In this document: in pieces, positions 20,258 to 29,214 of the stretch
Numbering within the stretch: the stretch's first letter is position 1
How the letters are laid out: every line of letters begins with the position of its first letter
DNA from: Janthinobacterium sp. TND4EL3
Lineage (GTDB): Bacteria; Pseudomonadota; Gammaproteobacteria; Burkholderiales; Burkholderiaceae_D
Length of the DNA stretch: 64,000 nucleotides
Reading direction: 5' to 3'
Assembly: GCF_900156175.1 (NCBI RefSeq)
Contig: NZ_FTMV01000012.1
Coordinates: forward strand, 1-64,000
Translations under genes and position numbers: made by a program
Notes under the pieces: model-generated
Told to the model about the DNA's origin: nothing
Seen by the model: only the letters and a program-made list of their open reading frames with translations
Databases searched by the model: none

Positions 20258-22189
20258 ATGTTTTCATCGTTGCGCACGCGTCTGGTGCTCATTTGCGTTT
20301 CCATCGTCGTCCTGTCCATGCTGGCCTTGTCGCTCGCCAATTACGTCACCACGCGCAACAGCATGCTGGCGTCGGCCGACCAGCAGATGCAGCAGCTGCT
20401 GCACAGCCAGTCCGCCGTGCTGGCGCAATGGGTCGATGGCAAGAAGAAGGTCATGGCCTCCGTCGTCATGTCGGCCGAGACGCCCGATCCGTTGCGCGCC
20501 TTCCAGATTGCGGAAAAGGCCGGCGATTTTGCGGAGGTGTTCATCGGCTACGCGGACAAGCGCTCCGTGTTTACCCATCCTGGCCGTCCGGCCGATTTCG
20601 ACCCGACGGCGCGCGCCTGGTACACGGACACCGTCAAGGCGGGCGTGCCCATGCTCACGCCGCCGTACGTGGACGCGGCCAGCCACAAGCTGGTGGTGTC
20701 GTTCACGGCGCCCGTCGGGCCGAAAGAGGCGCTGCTGGGCGTGGCGGGCGCGGACGTGCTGCTCGATACGGTGATCGCCAACGTGGTGGCGATCAAGCCG
20801 ACGCCGCACAGCTTTGCCTTCCTCGTCGACCAGAGCGGCACCATCATCGCCCATGCGGACAAGGAACTGAGCCTGCAGCCGGTGGCGAAAATCGATGCGG
20901 CGCTGTCGGCCGCGCAGGTGAACCGGCTGGAAAGCACGCGCACGAGCGAGGCCGTGCGCTTGAACGAGCGCGATGGCATGCTGTATGTGACGCGCGTGGC
21001 GGGCACGGACTGGCTGCTGGCCGTGGTGCTGGACCAGCAGGAAGCCATGCACGCCTTGCAGACGATGCTGACGACGGCCACCGTCACGGCCGTGCTGCTG
21101 ACGGGCCTGGCCGCAGTGCTGCTGTCGCTGCTGGTCTTTAAAATGCTCAAGCGCCTGGAACTGGTGCGCGATGCGCTCGACGACATCGCCTCGGGCGAAG
21201 GCGACCTGACGCGCCGCCTCGACGCTTCCGGCGTGGATGAACTGGCGCAGATCGCGGGCGCCTTCAACCGCTTCATCGACAAGATCGCCGCCGTGCTCGT
21301 GAAAATCCGCACGGCCAGCGAATCGGTGAAAGTATCGTCGTCGGAAATCGCCGCCGGCAACCAGGACCTGTCCTCGCGCACGGAACAGCAGGCCAGCTCG
21401 CTGGAAGAAACGGCCGCCTCGATGGAGGAGCTGACTTCCACCGTGAAGCAGAACGCGGACAATGCGCGCCAGGCCAACCAGATGGCGCAATCGGCGTCCG
21501 GCGTGGCCAGCAAGGGCGGGCAGGTGGTGGCGCAGGTGGTCGACACCATGGCCTCGATCAACGATTCGTCGAAGAAGATCGTCGACATCATCAGCGTCAT
21601 CGACGGCATCGCCTTCCAGACGAATATCCTGGCCCTGAACGCGGCCGTGGAAGCGGCGCGCGCGGGCGAGCAGGGAAGGGGCTTTGCCGTGGTGGCGACG
21701 GAAGTGCGCAGCCTGGCGCAGAGGTCAAGCCAGGCGGCCAAGGAAATCAAGCTGCTGATCGACGATTCCGTGGGCAAGGTCGATTCGGGCGCGCGCCTCG
21801 TCGACGAGGCGGGGGCGACGATGCAGGAAATCGTCGACAGCGTGCGCCGCGTCACCGACATCATGGGCGAGATCACGGCCGCCAGCGCCGAGCAAAGCTC
21901 GGGCATCGAACAGGTGAACCAGGCGATTGCGCAGATGGACCAGGTCACGCAGCAGAATGCGGCCCTGGTGGAAGAGGCGGCCGCCGCGGCGGAAAGCCTG
22001 CAGGACCAGGCCAGCACCCTGGCGCAGGTGGTGGGCGTGTTCAAGCTCGATGACGGGCAGGCGGCCGCGCCGCAGGCTGTCAAGCCCGTGGCGCGGCCGC
22101 CTGCGCCGGTGCGCATCGCGCAGGCGCCCGCCTCCCGGGCCGCGGCGCAGCGCAAGCCGGAAGCGAGCGAGGAGTGGGAAACGTTCTAG
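20258..22189 (+). CDS. methyl-accepting chemotaxis protein with periplasmic Cache-type sensor
   Basis: A 643-residue chemoreceptor. Two membrane helices (about 9-30 and 272-300) bracket a ~240-residue periplasmic domain of Cache type ([16 protein letters not shown] motif). A HAMP domain (about 301-355) and a long cytoplasmic signalling hairpin follow. The hairpin tip shows the invariant [20 protein letters not shown] near residue 452. The C-terminus ends EEWETF, a CheR/CheB-docking pentapeptide of the NWETF type. ATG 20258 follows AGAGGAG. The ligand is not deducible; FDPTxRxWY Cache domains often bind amino acids or organic acids. No che genes are adjacent. Confidence 0.95.
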   Translation: MFSSLRTRLVLICVSIVVLSMLALSLANYVTTRNSMLASADQQMQQLLHSQSAVLAQWVDGKKKVMASVVMSAETPDPLRAFQIAEKAGDFAEVFIGYADKRSVFTHPGRPADFDPTARAWYTDTVKAGVPMLTPPYVDAASHKLVVSFTAPVGPKEALLGVAGADVLLDTVIANVVAIKPTPHSFAFLVDQSGTIIAHADKELSLQPVAKIDAALSAAQVNRLESTRTSEAVRLNERDGMLYVTRVAGTDWLLAVVLDQQEAMHALQTMLTTATVTAVLLTGLAAVLLSLLVFKMLKRLELVRDALDDIASGEGDLTRRLDASGVDELAQIAGAFNRFIDKIAAVLVKIRTASESVKVSSSEIAAGNQDLSSRTEQQASSLEETAASMEELTSTVKQNADNARQANQMAQSASGVASKGGQVVAQVVDTMASINDSSKKIVDIISVIDGIAFQTNILALNAAVEAARAGEQGRGFAVVATEVRSLAQRSSQAAKEIKLLIDDSVGKVDSGARLVDEAGATMQEIVDSVRRVTDIMGEITAASAEQSSGIEQVNQAIAQMDQVTQQNAALVEEAAAAAESLQDQASTLAQVVGVFKLDDGQAAAPQAVKPVARPPAPVRIAQAPASRAAAQRKPEASEEWETF

Positions 22190-22196
22190 GCAGCGC

Positions 22197-23096
22197 TCAG
22201 GCGCGCCGGGGCGCCAGGGTCGGCGCCATCTGCTTTGCGACTTCAAAAAAAGCGTTGGTGGCCGGCGTGTTCTGGCGCCGGTCGCGCACGGCCAGGCCCA
22301 CCTTGCGGCTGACGGGCGGATTTAACGGCAGGGCCACCAGTTCCGGGTACTGTTCCCGCAAGCGCTGCGGCAGGGCCAGTTCGGCCACGATGGAGACGCC
22401 GTCGCCGCGGCTGACCATGTCGAGGATGGTGATGACCTGGCTGATGCGATAGGGGACATTCGGCTGCAAGCCCGCGTTGGCGAACAGGGGCTCGATCAGG
22501 CAGGCGCAGCCCGCCTCGGACATGATGAACGGCCCTTCGCACAGCTGCGCCAGGGTGATGGCCGTTTCGCCGGCCAGCGGGTGGCTGCGCGGCACCAGCG
22601 CCATCATCTGGTCTTCCACCAGCGGCGCCGTGTCGAAGCGCTCGTCGGGCAGCACGACGAAGCCCACGTCCACGCGGCGTTCGCGTATCCACTGCACCAC
22701 TTCATGGTCGGCGCCCTCGTCGATGCGCAGGGCGATGCCCGGATAGCGCAGGCGAAATTGCGCCGTGATGGCCGGCAGCAGGTTCAGCGACGAAGTGGGG
22801 CCGAAGGAGCCGATGCGCAGGCTGCCCTGGCGCTGGCCCAGCACGTCGGCCGCTTCCTGGCGCATGGCTTCCGACAGACCGAGGATTTCGCGTGCCCGCA
22901 CCAGCAGCTGGCGGCCCACGTCCGTCAGCTCGGCCGACGCCTGGTGGCGCACGATCAGGTCCACGCCCATCTCTTTTTCCAGCGCCTTCAAGGCATGCGA
23001 GACGGCCGACTGGCTGATGCCCAGCTGCGCGGCAGCGGCGGAAAAGCCGTGCAGTTCGGCCACCAGGGTAAAGATTTCCAGTTGCGCGAAGGTCAT
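22197..23096 (-). CDS. LysR-family transcriptional regulator (divergent to EamA transporter)
   Basis: A 299-residue LysR-type regulator. The helix-turn-helix is FSAAAAQLGISQSAVSHALKALEKEMG (about 18-44). The effector domain is complete (GSLRIGSFGPTSSLNLLPAI; DEGADHEVVQWIRERRVDVGFV). It resembles CysB/CynR-branch regulators in general layout. ATG 23096 is preceded by AGGAAAA. The start faces the EamA transporter gene across 119 bp carrying three regularly spaced ATGAG half-sites, so the transporter is its probable target. Its 3' end is 7 bp from the chemoreceptor stop, convergent. Confidence 0.92.
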   Translation of the reverse strand: MTFAQLEIFTLVAELHGFSAAAAQLGISQSAVSHALKALEKEMGVDLIVRHQASAELTDVGRQLLVRAREILGLSEAMRQEAADVLGQRQGSLRIGSFGPTSSLNLLPAITAQFRLRYPGIALRIDEGADHEVVQWIRERRVDVGFVVLPDERFDTAPLVEDQMMALVPRSHPLAGETAITLAQLCEGPFIMSEAGCACLIEPLFANAGLQPNVPYRISQVITILDMVSRGDGVSIVAELALPQRLREQYPELVALPLNPPVSRKVGLAVRDRRQNTPATNAFFEVAKQMAPTLAPRRA

Positions 23097-23114
23097 CTGT
23101 GGTTTTCCTGTGTT

Positions 23115-23141
23115 ATGAGTATTTGCTCATTATTTCATGAG
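23115..23141. promoter_or_regulatory. three alternating ATGAG/CTCAT half-sites, probable LysR operator
   Basis: ATGAG (23115-23119), CTCAT (23126-23130) and ATGAG (23137-23141) are each separated by exactly 6 bp. They therefore form two overlapping dyads with 11-bp (about one helical turn) periodicity. They lie between the divergent LysR gene and the EamA transporter. Such an array is typical of a LysR-type recognition plus activation site. Confidence 0.6.
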
Positions 23142-23215
23142 TTGATATTAGTATTAATATATAAGTGTACAGCATGTACGCCACCCGCCGCGCAAGCGGC
23201 CTTACAGGAACTCCC

Positions 23216-24148
23216 ATGTCTTCATCCGCCGTACCTTCAGCCGCCTTGGCTGCCGCGCAATCGCCGCTCGTCTACCTGAAACTGATTTTCGTCGCCCTGT
23301 TCTGGGGCGGCACCTTTATCGCGGGCCGCGTGCTGGCGCAGCAGATGCCGCCGATGACGGCCGCCAGCGGGCGCTTTGGCGTGGCCGTGCTGCTGCTTGT
23401 CGTGCTGGCCTGGAAACTGGAAGGGGGCTTGCCGCGCCTGGACCGCAAGCAGCTGATGACGACGGCCGCGCTGGGCCTGACGGGCATCTTTTTATATAAC
23501 CTGTGCTTCCTGGCGGCCCTGTCGCGCATGCCGGCCGGGCGCACGGCCCTGTTCGTGGCCCTGAACCCCATCGTCACGGCGCTGGCGTCGGCCATGCTGT
23601 TCCGCGAACGGCTGGGATCGTTCAAGTGGCTGGGCATCCTGCTGGCATTCTGCGGCACGGCCATCGTCATCACGCGCGGCGACCTGGCCGGCGTGCTGCA
23701 CGGCACGGGCGGCGGCATCGGCGCCGGCGAAATCTTCATGTTCTGCGGCATTTCCAGCTGGGCCGCCTATACCCTGATCGGCCGGGTGGCGCTGAAGGGA
23801 CTCTCGCCGATTGCCGCCACCACGTATGCGGCGATGTGGGGCCTGGCCTTTTTGCTGGTGGGGGCGGCCGTGGAGTTTCCGACCGTGCCATGGCGCAGCT
23901 TCGGCTGGCAAGTGTGGGCCGCCATCGGCTATCTGGGCGTGTTCGGCACGGTGATCGGCTTTGTCTGGTATTACGAGGGCGTCAAGGCGCTGGGACCGTC
24001 GCGCACGGCCGTGTTCAACAACCTCGTGCCCGTGTTCGGCATCGTGCTGGCGGCGGGACTGCTGGGCGAGCCGGTGCTCGCCTCGATGCTCGTGGGCGGC
24101 GCGGTGACGATAGCCGGCGTGGTGATGACCAACCGGCAAGCGAAGTAA
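23216..24148 (+). CDS. EamA/DMT-family inner-membrane exporter
   Basis: A 310-residue protein with two EamA repeats, each about five hydrophobic segments (about 10 TM helices). The family motifs FVALFWGGTFIAGR and the repeat-2 segment FGTVIGFVWYYEGVKALGPSRTAVFNNLVPVF are visible. DMT-superfamily exporters move amino acids, nucleosides or other metabolites outward. ATG 23216 is preceded by AGGAA; an in-frame upstream start at 23165 would add 17 non-conserved residues. The divergent LysR neighbour and the half-site array suggest inducible export of a small metabolite. Substrate unknown. The gene abuts pbpG tail to tail. Confidence 0.9.
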   Translation: MSSSAVPSAALAAAQSPLVYLKLIFVALFWGGTFIAGRVLAQQMPPMTAASGRFGVAVLLLVVLAWKLEGGLPRLDRKQLMTTAALGLTGIFLYNLCFLAALSRMPAGRTALFVALNPIVTALASAMLFRERLGSFKWLGILLAFCGTAIVITRGDLAGVLHGTGGGIGAGEIFMFCGISSWAAYTLIGRVALKGLSPIAATTYAAMWGLAFLLVGAAVEFPTVPWRSFGWQVWAAIGYLGVFGTVIGFVWYYEGVKALGPSRTAVFNNLVPVFGIVLAAGLLGEPVLASMLVGGAVTIAGVVMTNRQAK

Positions 24149-25027
24149 TTATTTGGCGCGGCGGCGCTTCGATGGCTTCGCCGGCGCTTTTTTATGCCGG
24201 CTGACGGAAGCGCGCGTCACTTTCGGCTCTTCGATGCCGTTCTCGGCCGCCAGCATGCGGCGGATGTTGACGGCGTCCATGGCGCGCACGGAATTGGCGC
24301 GCGCGTTGAGCAGGATCATGGTGGCGAACTTGCCGGCCGACTTGATGCGCATGATCAGGCAGCGGCCCGCTTCATTCGTGTAGCCCGTCTTCGACAGGCC
24401 GATATCCCAGCCCTTGGCGCCCACCAGGCGGTTCGTGTTGTGGTATTCCACGTCGCGGCCCTTGATCTGGATCACGTCCTTCGAATCGGTGGTGATGCGG
24501 CTGATTTCCGGGTAGCGCGAGGCGGCCACGGCCATCTTGACGAGGTCCGCCGCCGTCGACTGGTTGTTCGGCGACAGGCCCGTCGGCTCTTCGATCACGG
24601 TCTGGCGCATGCCCAGGGCCTTGATCTTGGCGTTGACGGCCACGGCAAACGCCGTCGGGCCGCCGGGGAAGGTGCGCGCCAGCGAGGCGGCGGCACGGTT
24701 ATCGGACGACATCAGCGCCAGTTGCAGCACGTCGTGGCGGCTCAGGGTGGCGCCCACGGGCACGCGCGAGGTGCTGTGTTTCAGGGTGTCGACGTCCTCG
24801 CGGTCGATGCTGATCTCTTCCTGCATGTTCGCCTTGGAGTCGAGCACGACCATGGCCGTCATGAGTTTGGTCAGCGAGGCGATGGGTACCACCACGTTGG
24901 AATTTTTTTCAAGCAAGACTTTGCCGGTGCCGTCTTCGACCACCAGGATGGACTGGGAACCGAAGGGCACGGCGATGGCCGCTGTCGAAAGCGTCATCAG
25001 CACCGCGGCGAACATTTTTTTGAGCAT
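24149..25027 (-). CDS. pbpG: D-alanyl-D-alanine endopeptidase (PBP7-type)
   Basis: A 292-residue serine peptidase of family S11. From ATG 25027 it has a signal peptide (about 1-20). The three penicillin-binding motifs are in order: Ser51-Leu-Thr-Lys54, Ser108-Asp-Asn110 and Lys213-Thr-Gly215. It lacks the C-terminal PBP5 beta domain and amphipathic anchor. Length and layout match PBP7, which cuts D-Ala-mDAP cross-links in the periplasm during wall growth. The tail is very basic (KKAPAKPSKRRR), perhaps for wall or membrane contact. An upstream in-frame start (25063) exists but would spoil the signal peptide. Confidence 0.92.
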   Translation of the reverse strand: MLKKMFAAVLMTLSTAAIAVPFGSQSILVVEDGTGKVLLEKNSNVVVPIASLTKLMTAMVVLDSKANMQEEISIDREDVDTLKHSTSRVPVGATLSRHDVLQLALMSSDNRAAASLARTFPGGPTAFAVAVNAKIKALGMRQTVIEEPTGLSPNNQSTAADLVKMAVAASRYPEISRITTDSKDVIQIKGRDVEYHNTNRLVGAKGWDIGLSKTGYTNEAGRCLIMRIKSAGKFATMILLNARANSVRAMDAVNIRRMLAAENGIEEPKVTRASVSRHKKAPAKPSKRRRAK

Positions 25028-25443
25028 GGGATTGTATGTGGAAAAGCAGTTTTGGGGCGCCATCGTGGGCGCTGCGCGCAAAGCCGGGACAGGGCCGCGC
25101 GGGGACGCGGCGTGTATCTCGGAGGCAACATTTGCCAAGCTTAAACAATACCATTAAAGATCAAGCGATGTCTACGGTACAAGCCCGCGACAGGCGGTGT
25201 TGCGGCCAATTTGGCAAATAAATGGGGCGATTCTTGCCGTAGTGAAAATTGTTACGCCATTATTGATTTCATCTTGGAAACTTCGTATGATTTCAGCAAT
25301 ATTGGCAGACTTGATCCGGCAGGCGGCGCGCGCTTCGTCGTTGATGCCTGCCGCTTCGTGCTTCGTCGCCCCGCGCTATGCCTTGTAACCGGGCCGCCGT
25401 AGACTGCGTTCATGCCTGCATCACGGACTACGGAGAACGCATC
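25028..25443. other. 416-bp divergent intergenic region, no gene seen
   Basis: This spacer separates the pbpG start from the GTG start of the LytS-type kinase. Short reading frames cross it but none has a ribosome-binding site or recognisable product. It should hold both divergent promoters. The stretch 25231-25310 is less GC-rich than its surroundings. No clear hairpin, repeat or RNA gene was recognised. Confidence 0.5.
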
Positions 25444-26694
25444 GTGTTAAAAAAATATACGGACTGGTACCGCAGCATCGACGAAGAATCGCTGCGGGTG
25501 CTGAAACACCCCGACATGGCGGCGCAGGTGCAGGGACGGGTGCGCCGCTACGTCGCCCTGAAGCTGGCGAAGCTGACGCCGATCGAGCGCCAGCAATTGC
25601 ATGATTTTCTGCTCAAGTACCGCGGCGCCGGTTTTTACATCGCGGCGTTCAAGCTGATGCTGCTGTTCAGCGCCATCGGCGTCGTCCTGCACCTGCTGCT
25701 GCCCGCCCGCTTCGAATTGTTCAAGGCCTTGCTCTTCAGCAACGGCCTGGGTTTTGCGCTGGCGTGGGGCCTCGTCGGCGTGTGGTTCAATTACCGCAGT
25801 TCCGTGCGCTACAAGTTCAAGAAACTCTTGCTGATCGTCTCGACCTGCGCGGCTGGAGTCGTGGCCGGCGTGCTGCTGGCCGGCTGGAGCGATACCGGTT
25901 CCCTGGGCATGGCCTTCGAGCGCTTGCTGCGCGTGGGCGGCATCGCCTTGCTGGTGGCCGGATTGTTCTACATGGTGCCGCTGGCGATCGTGACCGCCTG
26001 GCGCAACCGCCAATATGAAGCGCTGACCCTGCAGCTGCAGCAGGATGCCGAGCGCGACCGGCTGGCGCGCGAGCTGAGTGAATCCCAGCTGCGCCTGCTG
26101 CGCGCGCAGATCGAACCGCATTTCCTGTTCAATACCCTGGGCGCCGTGCAGCAGCTGGCCGAGCAGGGCGCGCCCAGGGCGGCGGCGCTGACGGCCGACC
26201 TCATCGCCTTCTTGCGCGCCAGCCTGGCCGAGATGCGCAGCGAGCAAGTGCCCTTGCAAAGCGAGTTCGACATGGTGGCAGCGTACTTGCGCGTGATGCA
26301 GGCGCGCCTGGGCTCGCGCCTGGCCTTCAGCCTGGACTTGCCGGCCGAGCTGGCGCAGGTGACGATACCGAGCATGATCTTGCTGACCCTGGCGGAAAAT
26401 GCCATCAAACATGGTATCGAGCCCTCCTTGCGTGGCGGCGAGATCGGTATGTCGGCTGCGCTCGCCGGCGACGGCAGGCTGTGCCTGCGCGTGCACGATA
26501 GCGGCGTGGGCTTGTCGCATGGGGCGCCAGAGGCGCCAGGTGGCGGCCTGGGCCTGGAGAATGTGCGCAGCCGCCTGTTGCTGTGCGATCCGGACGCCAG
26601 CCTGATCCTGCGCGACGGCGAGGACGGCGGCGTGATCGCTGAAATACTGTTGCCCATGAAAATTACATCCAGCCTGAAAGAGCCCGCCGCATGA
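25444..26694 (+). CDS. LytS/AlgZ-type membrane sensor histidine kinase
   Basis: A 416-residue kinase of the His_kinase (PF06580) plus HATPase class. It starts at GTG 25444, with GGAGA at the correct distance; the reading frame extends upstream to 25378 but without a ribosome site. Four hydrophobic segments lie between about residues 65 and 195. The phospho-accepting His226 is in RAQIEPHFLFNTLGAVQQL, and the N-box is LTLAENAIKHGIEPS. The GGLGLENVRSRL G-box follows. It overlaps the response-regulator gene by 4 bp (ATGA) and forms a two-component pair with it. Signal unknown; no conserved sensory domain is visible besides the membrane region. Confidence 0.93.
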   Translation: MLKKYTDWYRSIDEESLRVLKHPDMAAQVQGRVRRYVALKLAKLTPIERQQLHDFLLKYRGAGFYIAAFKLMLLFSAIGVVLHLLLPARFELFKALLFSNGLGFALAWGLVGVWFNYRSSVRYKFKKLLLIVSTCAAGVVAGVLLAGWSDTGSLGMAFERLLRVGGIALLVAGLFYMVPLAIVTAWRNRQYEALTLQLQQDAERDRLARELSESQLRLLRAQIEPHFLFNTLGAVQQLAEQGAPRAAALTADLIAFLRASLAEMRSEQVPLQSEFDMVAAYLRVMQARLGSRLAFSLDLPAELAQVTIPSMILLTLAENAIKHGIEPSLRGGEIGMSAALAGDGRLCLRVHDSGVGLSHGAPEAPGGGLGLENVRSRLLLCDPDASLILRDGEDGGVIAEILLPMKITSSLKEPAA

Positions 26695-27440
26695 ACACCA
26701 CCATCCTGATCGCCGAAGACGAACCCCTGATGCGCGAGCGCCTGCAAACCATGCTGGCGCAAGCCTGGCCCGAGGCGCAGGTCGTGCTGGTGGCGGAAAA
26801 TGGCAACGACGCCTGGGACGGTTTCCTTGAGCATGAGCCGGAGGTGGTGTTTCTCGACATCCGCATGCCCGGCCTGTCGGGCCTGGAAGTGGCCGAGCGC
26901 ATCGGCAAGCGGGCCCACGTGGTGTTTGTCACGGCGTATGACCAGTATGCCGTGGACGCGTTTGATGCGGGCGCCGTCGATTACCTGCTCAAACCCGTGC
27001 AGGGCGAACGGCTGGCGCGGGCGCTGGCCCGCCTGCGCGACAAGCTGGGTGGCCAGCCGGCCGACATGGCCCATTTGCTGCAGTCGCTGCGCGCTGCACT
27101 GCCGGCGCCCCCGCGTGAAAAACTGAAATGGATCAAGGCCAGCGTGGGCAAGCAGATCCGCCTGATCGACATCGACGACGTGCTGTTCTTCCAGGCGGAC
27201 ACCAAGTACACGCGCGTCGTGCTGGCCGGCTCGGAGGCACTGGTGCGCACGCCGCTCAAGGATTTGCTGGGGGGACTTGATCCTGATCAATTCTGGCAAA
27301 TCCACCGCGGTACCATGGTCAACGTGAAAGCCATCGAGGCGGCCGAACGCATCGACGCCGAGCGCATGCAGGTGCTGCTGCGGGGCAGCACGGAAAAGCT
27401 GCCCGTCAGCCGGACGTTTACGCATCTGTTTCGCGATTAG
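26691..27440 (+). CDS. LytTR-family response regulator
   Basis: A 249-residue regulator. The receiver domain (about 1-115) has the acidic pair EDE, phospho-acceptor Asp56 in VVFLDIRMPGLSG and the switch lysine in DYLLKPV. The C-terminal LytTR DNA-binding domain (about 145-247) begins KWIKASVGKQIRLIDIDDV and ends LPVSRTFTHLF. It is translationally coupled to the sensor kinase upstream. LytTR regulators bind tandem direct repeats; no such target was recognised in the flanking region. The organisation matches AlgZ/AlgR and LytS/LytT pairs, but the regulon cannot be inferred. Confidence 0.94.
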   Translation: MNTTILIAEDEPLMRERLQTMLAQAWPEAQVVLVAENGNDAWDGFLEHEPEVVFLDIRMPGLSGLEVAERIGKRAHVVFVTAYDQYAVDAFDAGAVDYLLKPVQGERLARALARLRDKLGGQPADMAHLLQSLRAALPAPPREKLKWIKASVGKQIRLIDIDDVLFFQADTKYTRVVLAGSEALVRTPLKDLLGGLDPDQFWQIHRGTMVNVKAIEAAERIDAERMQVLLRGSTEKLPVSRTFTHLFRD

Positions 27441-27474
27441 CCTGTCATGCGGGCAGCCGGCGGCGCCCTGGTGC

Positions 27475-27693
27475 CTACTGGATCTTGGCGATCGACACTT
27501 CCGTCGATTTCACCAAGGCAATGACTTCGCTGCCCACTTTCAGGTCCAGGTCCTTGATCGAGCGCGAGGTGATCACCGAGGTGACGATGCCGTGCGGCGT
27601 TTCCACGTCCACTTCCGAGACGACGGGGCCAAAGATGATTTCCTTGATCTTGCCGCGAAACTGGTTGCGTACATTCACTTCCGAGATAGCCAT
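27475..27693 (-). CDS. molbindin-type TOBE domain protein (molybdate/tungstate binding)
   Basis: A 72-residue single Mop/TOBE domain, the usual molbindin length. It starts at ATG 27693, preceded by AAGGAAA. It begins with ISEVNVRNQFRGKIKEI and carries the SVITSRSIKDLDLKVGSEVIALVKSTEVSI core. Such proteins assemble into hexamers that bind molybdate or tungstate in the cytoplasm for storage or homeostasis. It lies downstream of the sulfate-binding protein gene on the same strand but is separated by a strong terminator, so it is probably independently transcribed. Interestingly, sulfate and molybdate oxyanion genes are neighbours here. Confidence 0.88.
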   Translation of the reverse strand: MAISEVNVRNQFRGKIKEIIFGPVVSEVDVETPHGIVTSVITSRSIKDLDLKVGSEVIALVKSTEVSIAKIQ

Positions 27694-27812
27694 GCTGTTT
27701 CCTTTATGCCCGTAATACGCCATGCGGCGCGACCAGGCCAGAGTACGGCGCGCGCGGGATTTTGACTACGAATCGATGCGCATATCGATATGCGCAAACA
27801 GGCGCGGACATG

Positions 27813-27840
27813 AAAAAAACCGGGACAGGTCCCGGTTTTT
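27813..27840. terminator. bidirectional intrinsic terminator downstream of sbp
   Basis: An A-run leads into CCGGGA, a short CAGG loop, then TCCCGG and a T-run (ending 27840). The stem is perfect and flanked by A's on one side and T's on the other, so it works in both directions. It lies 18 bp past the stop of the sulfate-binding protein gene and upstream of the molbindin gene. Confidence 0.9.
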
Positions 27841-27857
27841 GTTGATATGGCGCAAGC

Positions 27858-28913
27858 TTACTTCTGATAAATCTTGTCGAACTCGCCGCCATCGTCAAAG
27901 TGTTTCTTTTGCGCCTGTTTCCAGCCGCCAAACACGTCATCGACGGTGAAAAGATTGATCGGCTTGAAGCTGGCCGCGTATTTCTTGGCCACGGCCGCCG
28001 AACGGGGACGCAGGAAGTGCTTGGCGGCAATTTCCTGGCCCGGTTCCGAGTACAGGTATTGCAGGTAGGCCGTGGCTTCCTTGCGGATGCCGCGGCGGTC
28101 GACCACCTTGTCGACGACGGCCACAGGCGACTCGGCCAGGATGGAGATGCTCGGGTAGACGACTTCGAAGTTGTCGCCGAATTCCTTGCGCACCAGTTGC
28201 ACTTCGTTTTCAAACGTCACCAGCACGTCGCCGATTTCGCGCTGGGTGAAGGTGGTGGTGGCGCCGCGTCCGCCGCCGTCGAGCACGGGTACGTTCTTGA
28301 ACAGCCGGGTCACCAGGTCGCGCGCCTGCGCCTCGCTACCGCCTTTTTTCACGGCATAGCCCCAGGCAGCCAGGTAGGTGTAGCGGCCGTTGCCCGAGGT
28401 TTTCGGGTTCGGCACGATGACCTTGATGCCGGGCTTGGCCAGGTCGTCCCAATCCTTGATCTGTTTCGGGTTGCCTTTGCGCACCAGGTACACCATGGTC
28501 GAATAGAACGGCGCCGCATTGTTCGGGAATTTCTTCGCCCAGTCGGCCACGACGAGGCCCCGGTCGGCCAGCAAGTCGATGTCATTGGCCTGGTTCATGG
28601 TCACGACGGACGCTTCCAGGCCATCGGCGACGGAGCGCGCCTGCTTGCTGGAACCGCCGTGCGATTGTTTGATGGTAATGGTTTCACCGGTTTTCTTTTG
28701 CCATTCAGCAATAAAGGCGGGGTTCACGTCCTTGAACAGTTCGCGCATGACGTCGTAGGAGACGTTCAGCAAGACCACCGGTTCGGCCGCGCTGGTGGCC
28801 ATGGGCAGGCTCATGGCGGCGGCCGAGGCGGCCAGGGCGCCGGCCAGGAACCAGCGGCGCGAGCGTTGGGTGAGCGTCAGGACGGCGGTCGGTGCGGCGT
28901 AGTGTCGGGACAT
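27858..28913 (-). CDS. sbp: periplasmic sulfate-binding protein (ABC transporter)
   Basis: A 351-residue solute-binding protein of the Sbp/CysP family. An N-terminal export signal (RSRRWFLAGALAASAAAMSLP, ending TSA-A) is twin-arginine-like. The mature part starts VVLLNVSYDVMRELFKDVNPAF and has QSHGGSSKQARSV and NPKTSGNGRYTYLAAWGYA, the sulfate-contact regions of the family. ATG 28913 follows AGAGAAGAA. It delivers sulfate or thiosulfate to a CysTWA permease. No permease genes adjoin, so it is an orphan binding protein served by genes elsewhere. The gene ends at a strong terminator. Confidence 0.93.
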   Translation of the reverse strand: MSRHYAAPTAVLTLTQRSRRWFLAGALAASAAAMSLPMATSAAEPVVLLNVSYDVMRELFKDVNPAFIAEWQKKTGETITIKQSHGGSSKQARSVADGLEASVVTMNQANDIDLLADRGLVVADWAKKFPNNAAPFYSTMVYLVRKGNPKQIKDWDDLAKPGIKVIVPNPKTSGNGRYTYLAAWGYAVKKGGSEAQARDLVTRLFKNVPVLDGGGRGATTTFTQREIGDVLVTFENEVQLVRKEFGDNFEVVYPSISILAESPVAVVDKVVDRRGIRKEATAYLQYLYSEPGQEIAAKHFLRPRSAAVAKKYAASFKPINLFTVDDVFGGWKQAQKKHFDDGGEFDKIYQK

Positions 28914-29214
28914 ATTCTTCTCTTGTTGTGAAAACAGATAGACATAGTCTAAAATTCCGGCCGGAAAAGAAACGAATTTTTCGTAATATGCTTAGATCGC
29001 ATTCCCGTTTGCATTAAAAAACAGATATCGATTTTTGAAATGATTCGTGGGCAAGACGCCAGTCAAGGCTTAGCCTGCAATGGTTCCGTCATAGGCAAAT
29101 CCGTCCCGTGGCGTGGCGCGAAAAAACCCGATCGCGCCGCTTGGTGTATAGTCGAATCGCGCGATACACGGTGAAACCGCCTGCATCGGCAACTGGAATA
29201 TTTTGTGAGCGTAC
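28914..29214. promoter_or_regulatory. 301-bp divergent control region of sbp and the acetyltransferase gene
   Basis: No gene is seen. The sbp-proximal half is AT-rich and contains the perfect 12-bp palindrome TTCCGGCCGGAA (28955-28966) and a small ACGAA/TTCGT dyad (28972-28984). These sit within 75 bp of the sbp start and are candidate binding sites, for instance for a CysB-type regulator, though no CysB consensus was verified. The other half leads to the GNAT gene and holds a TATAGT hexamer near 29147. Confidence 0.45.
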
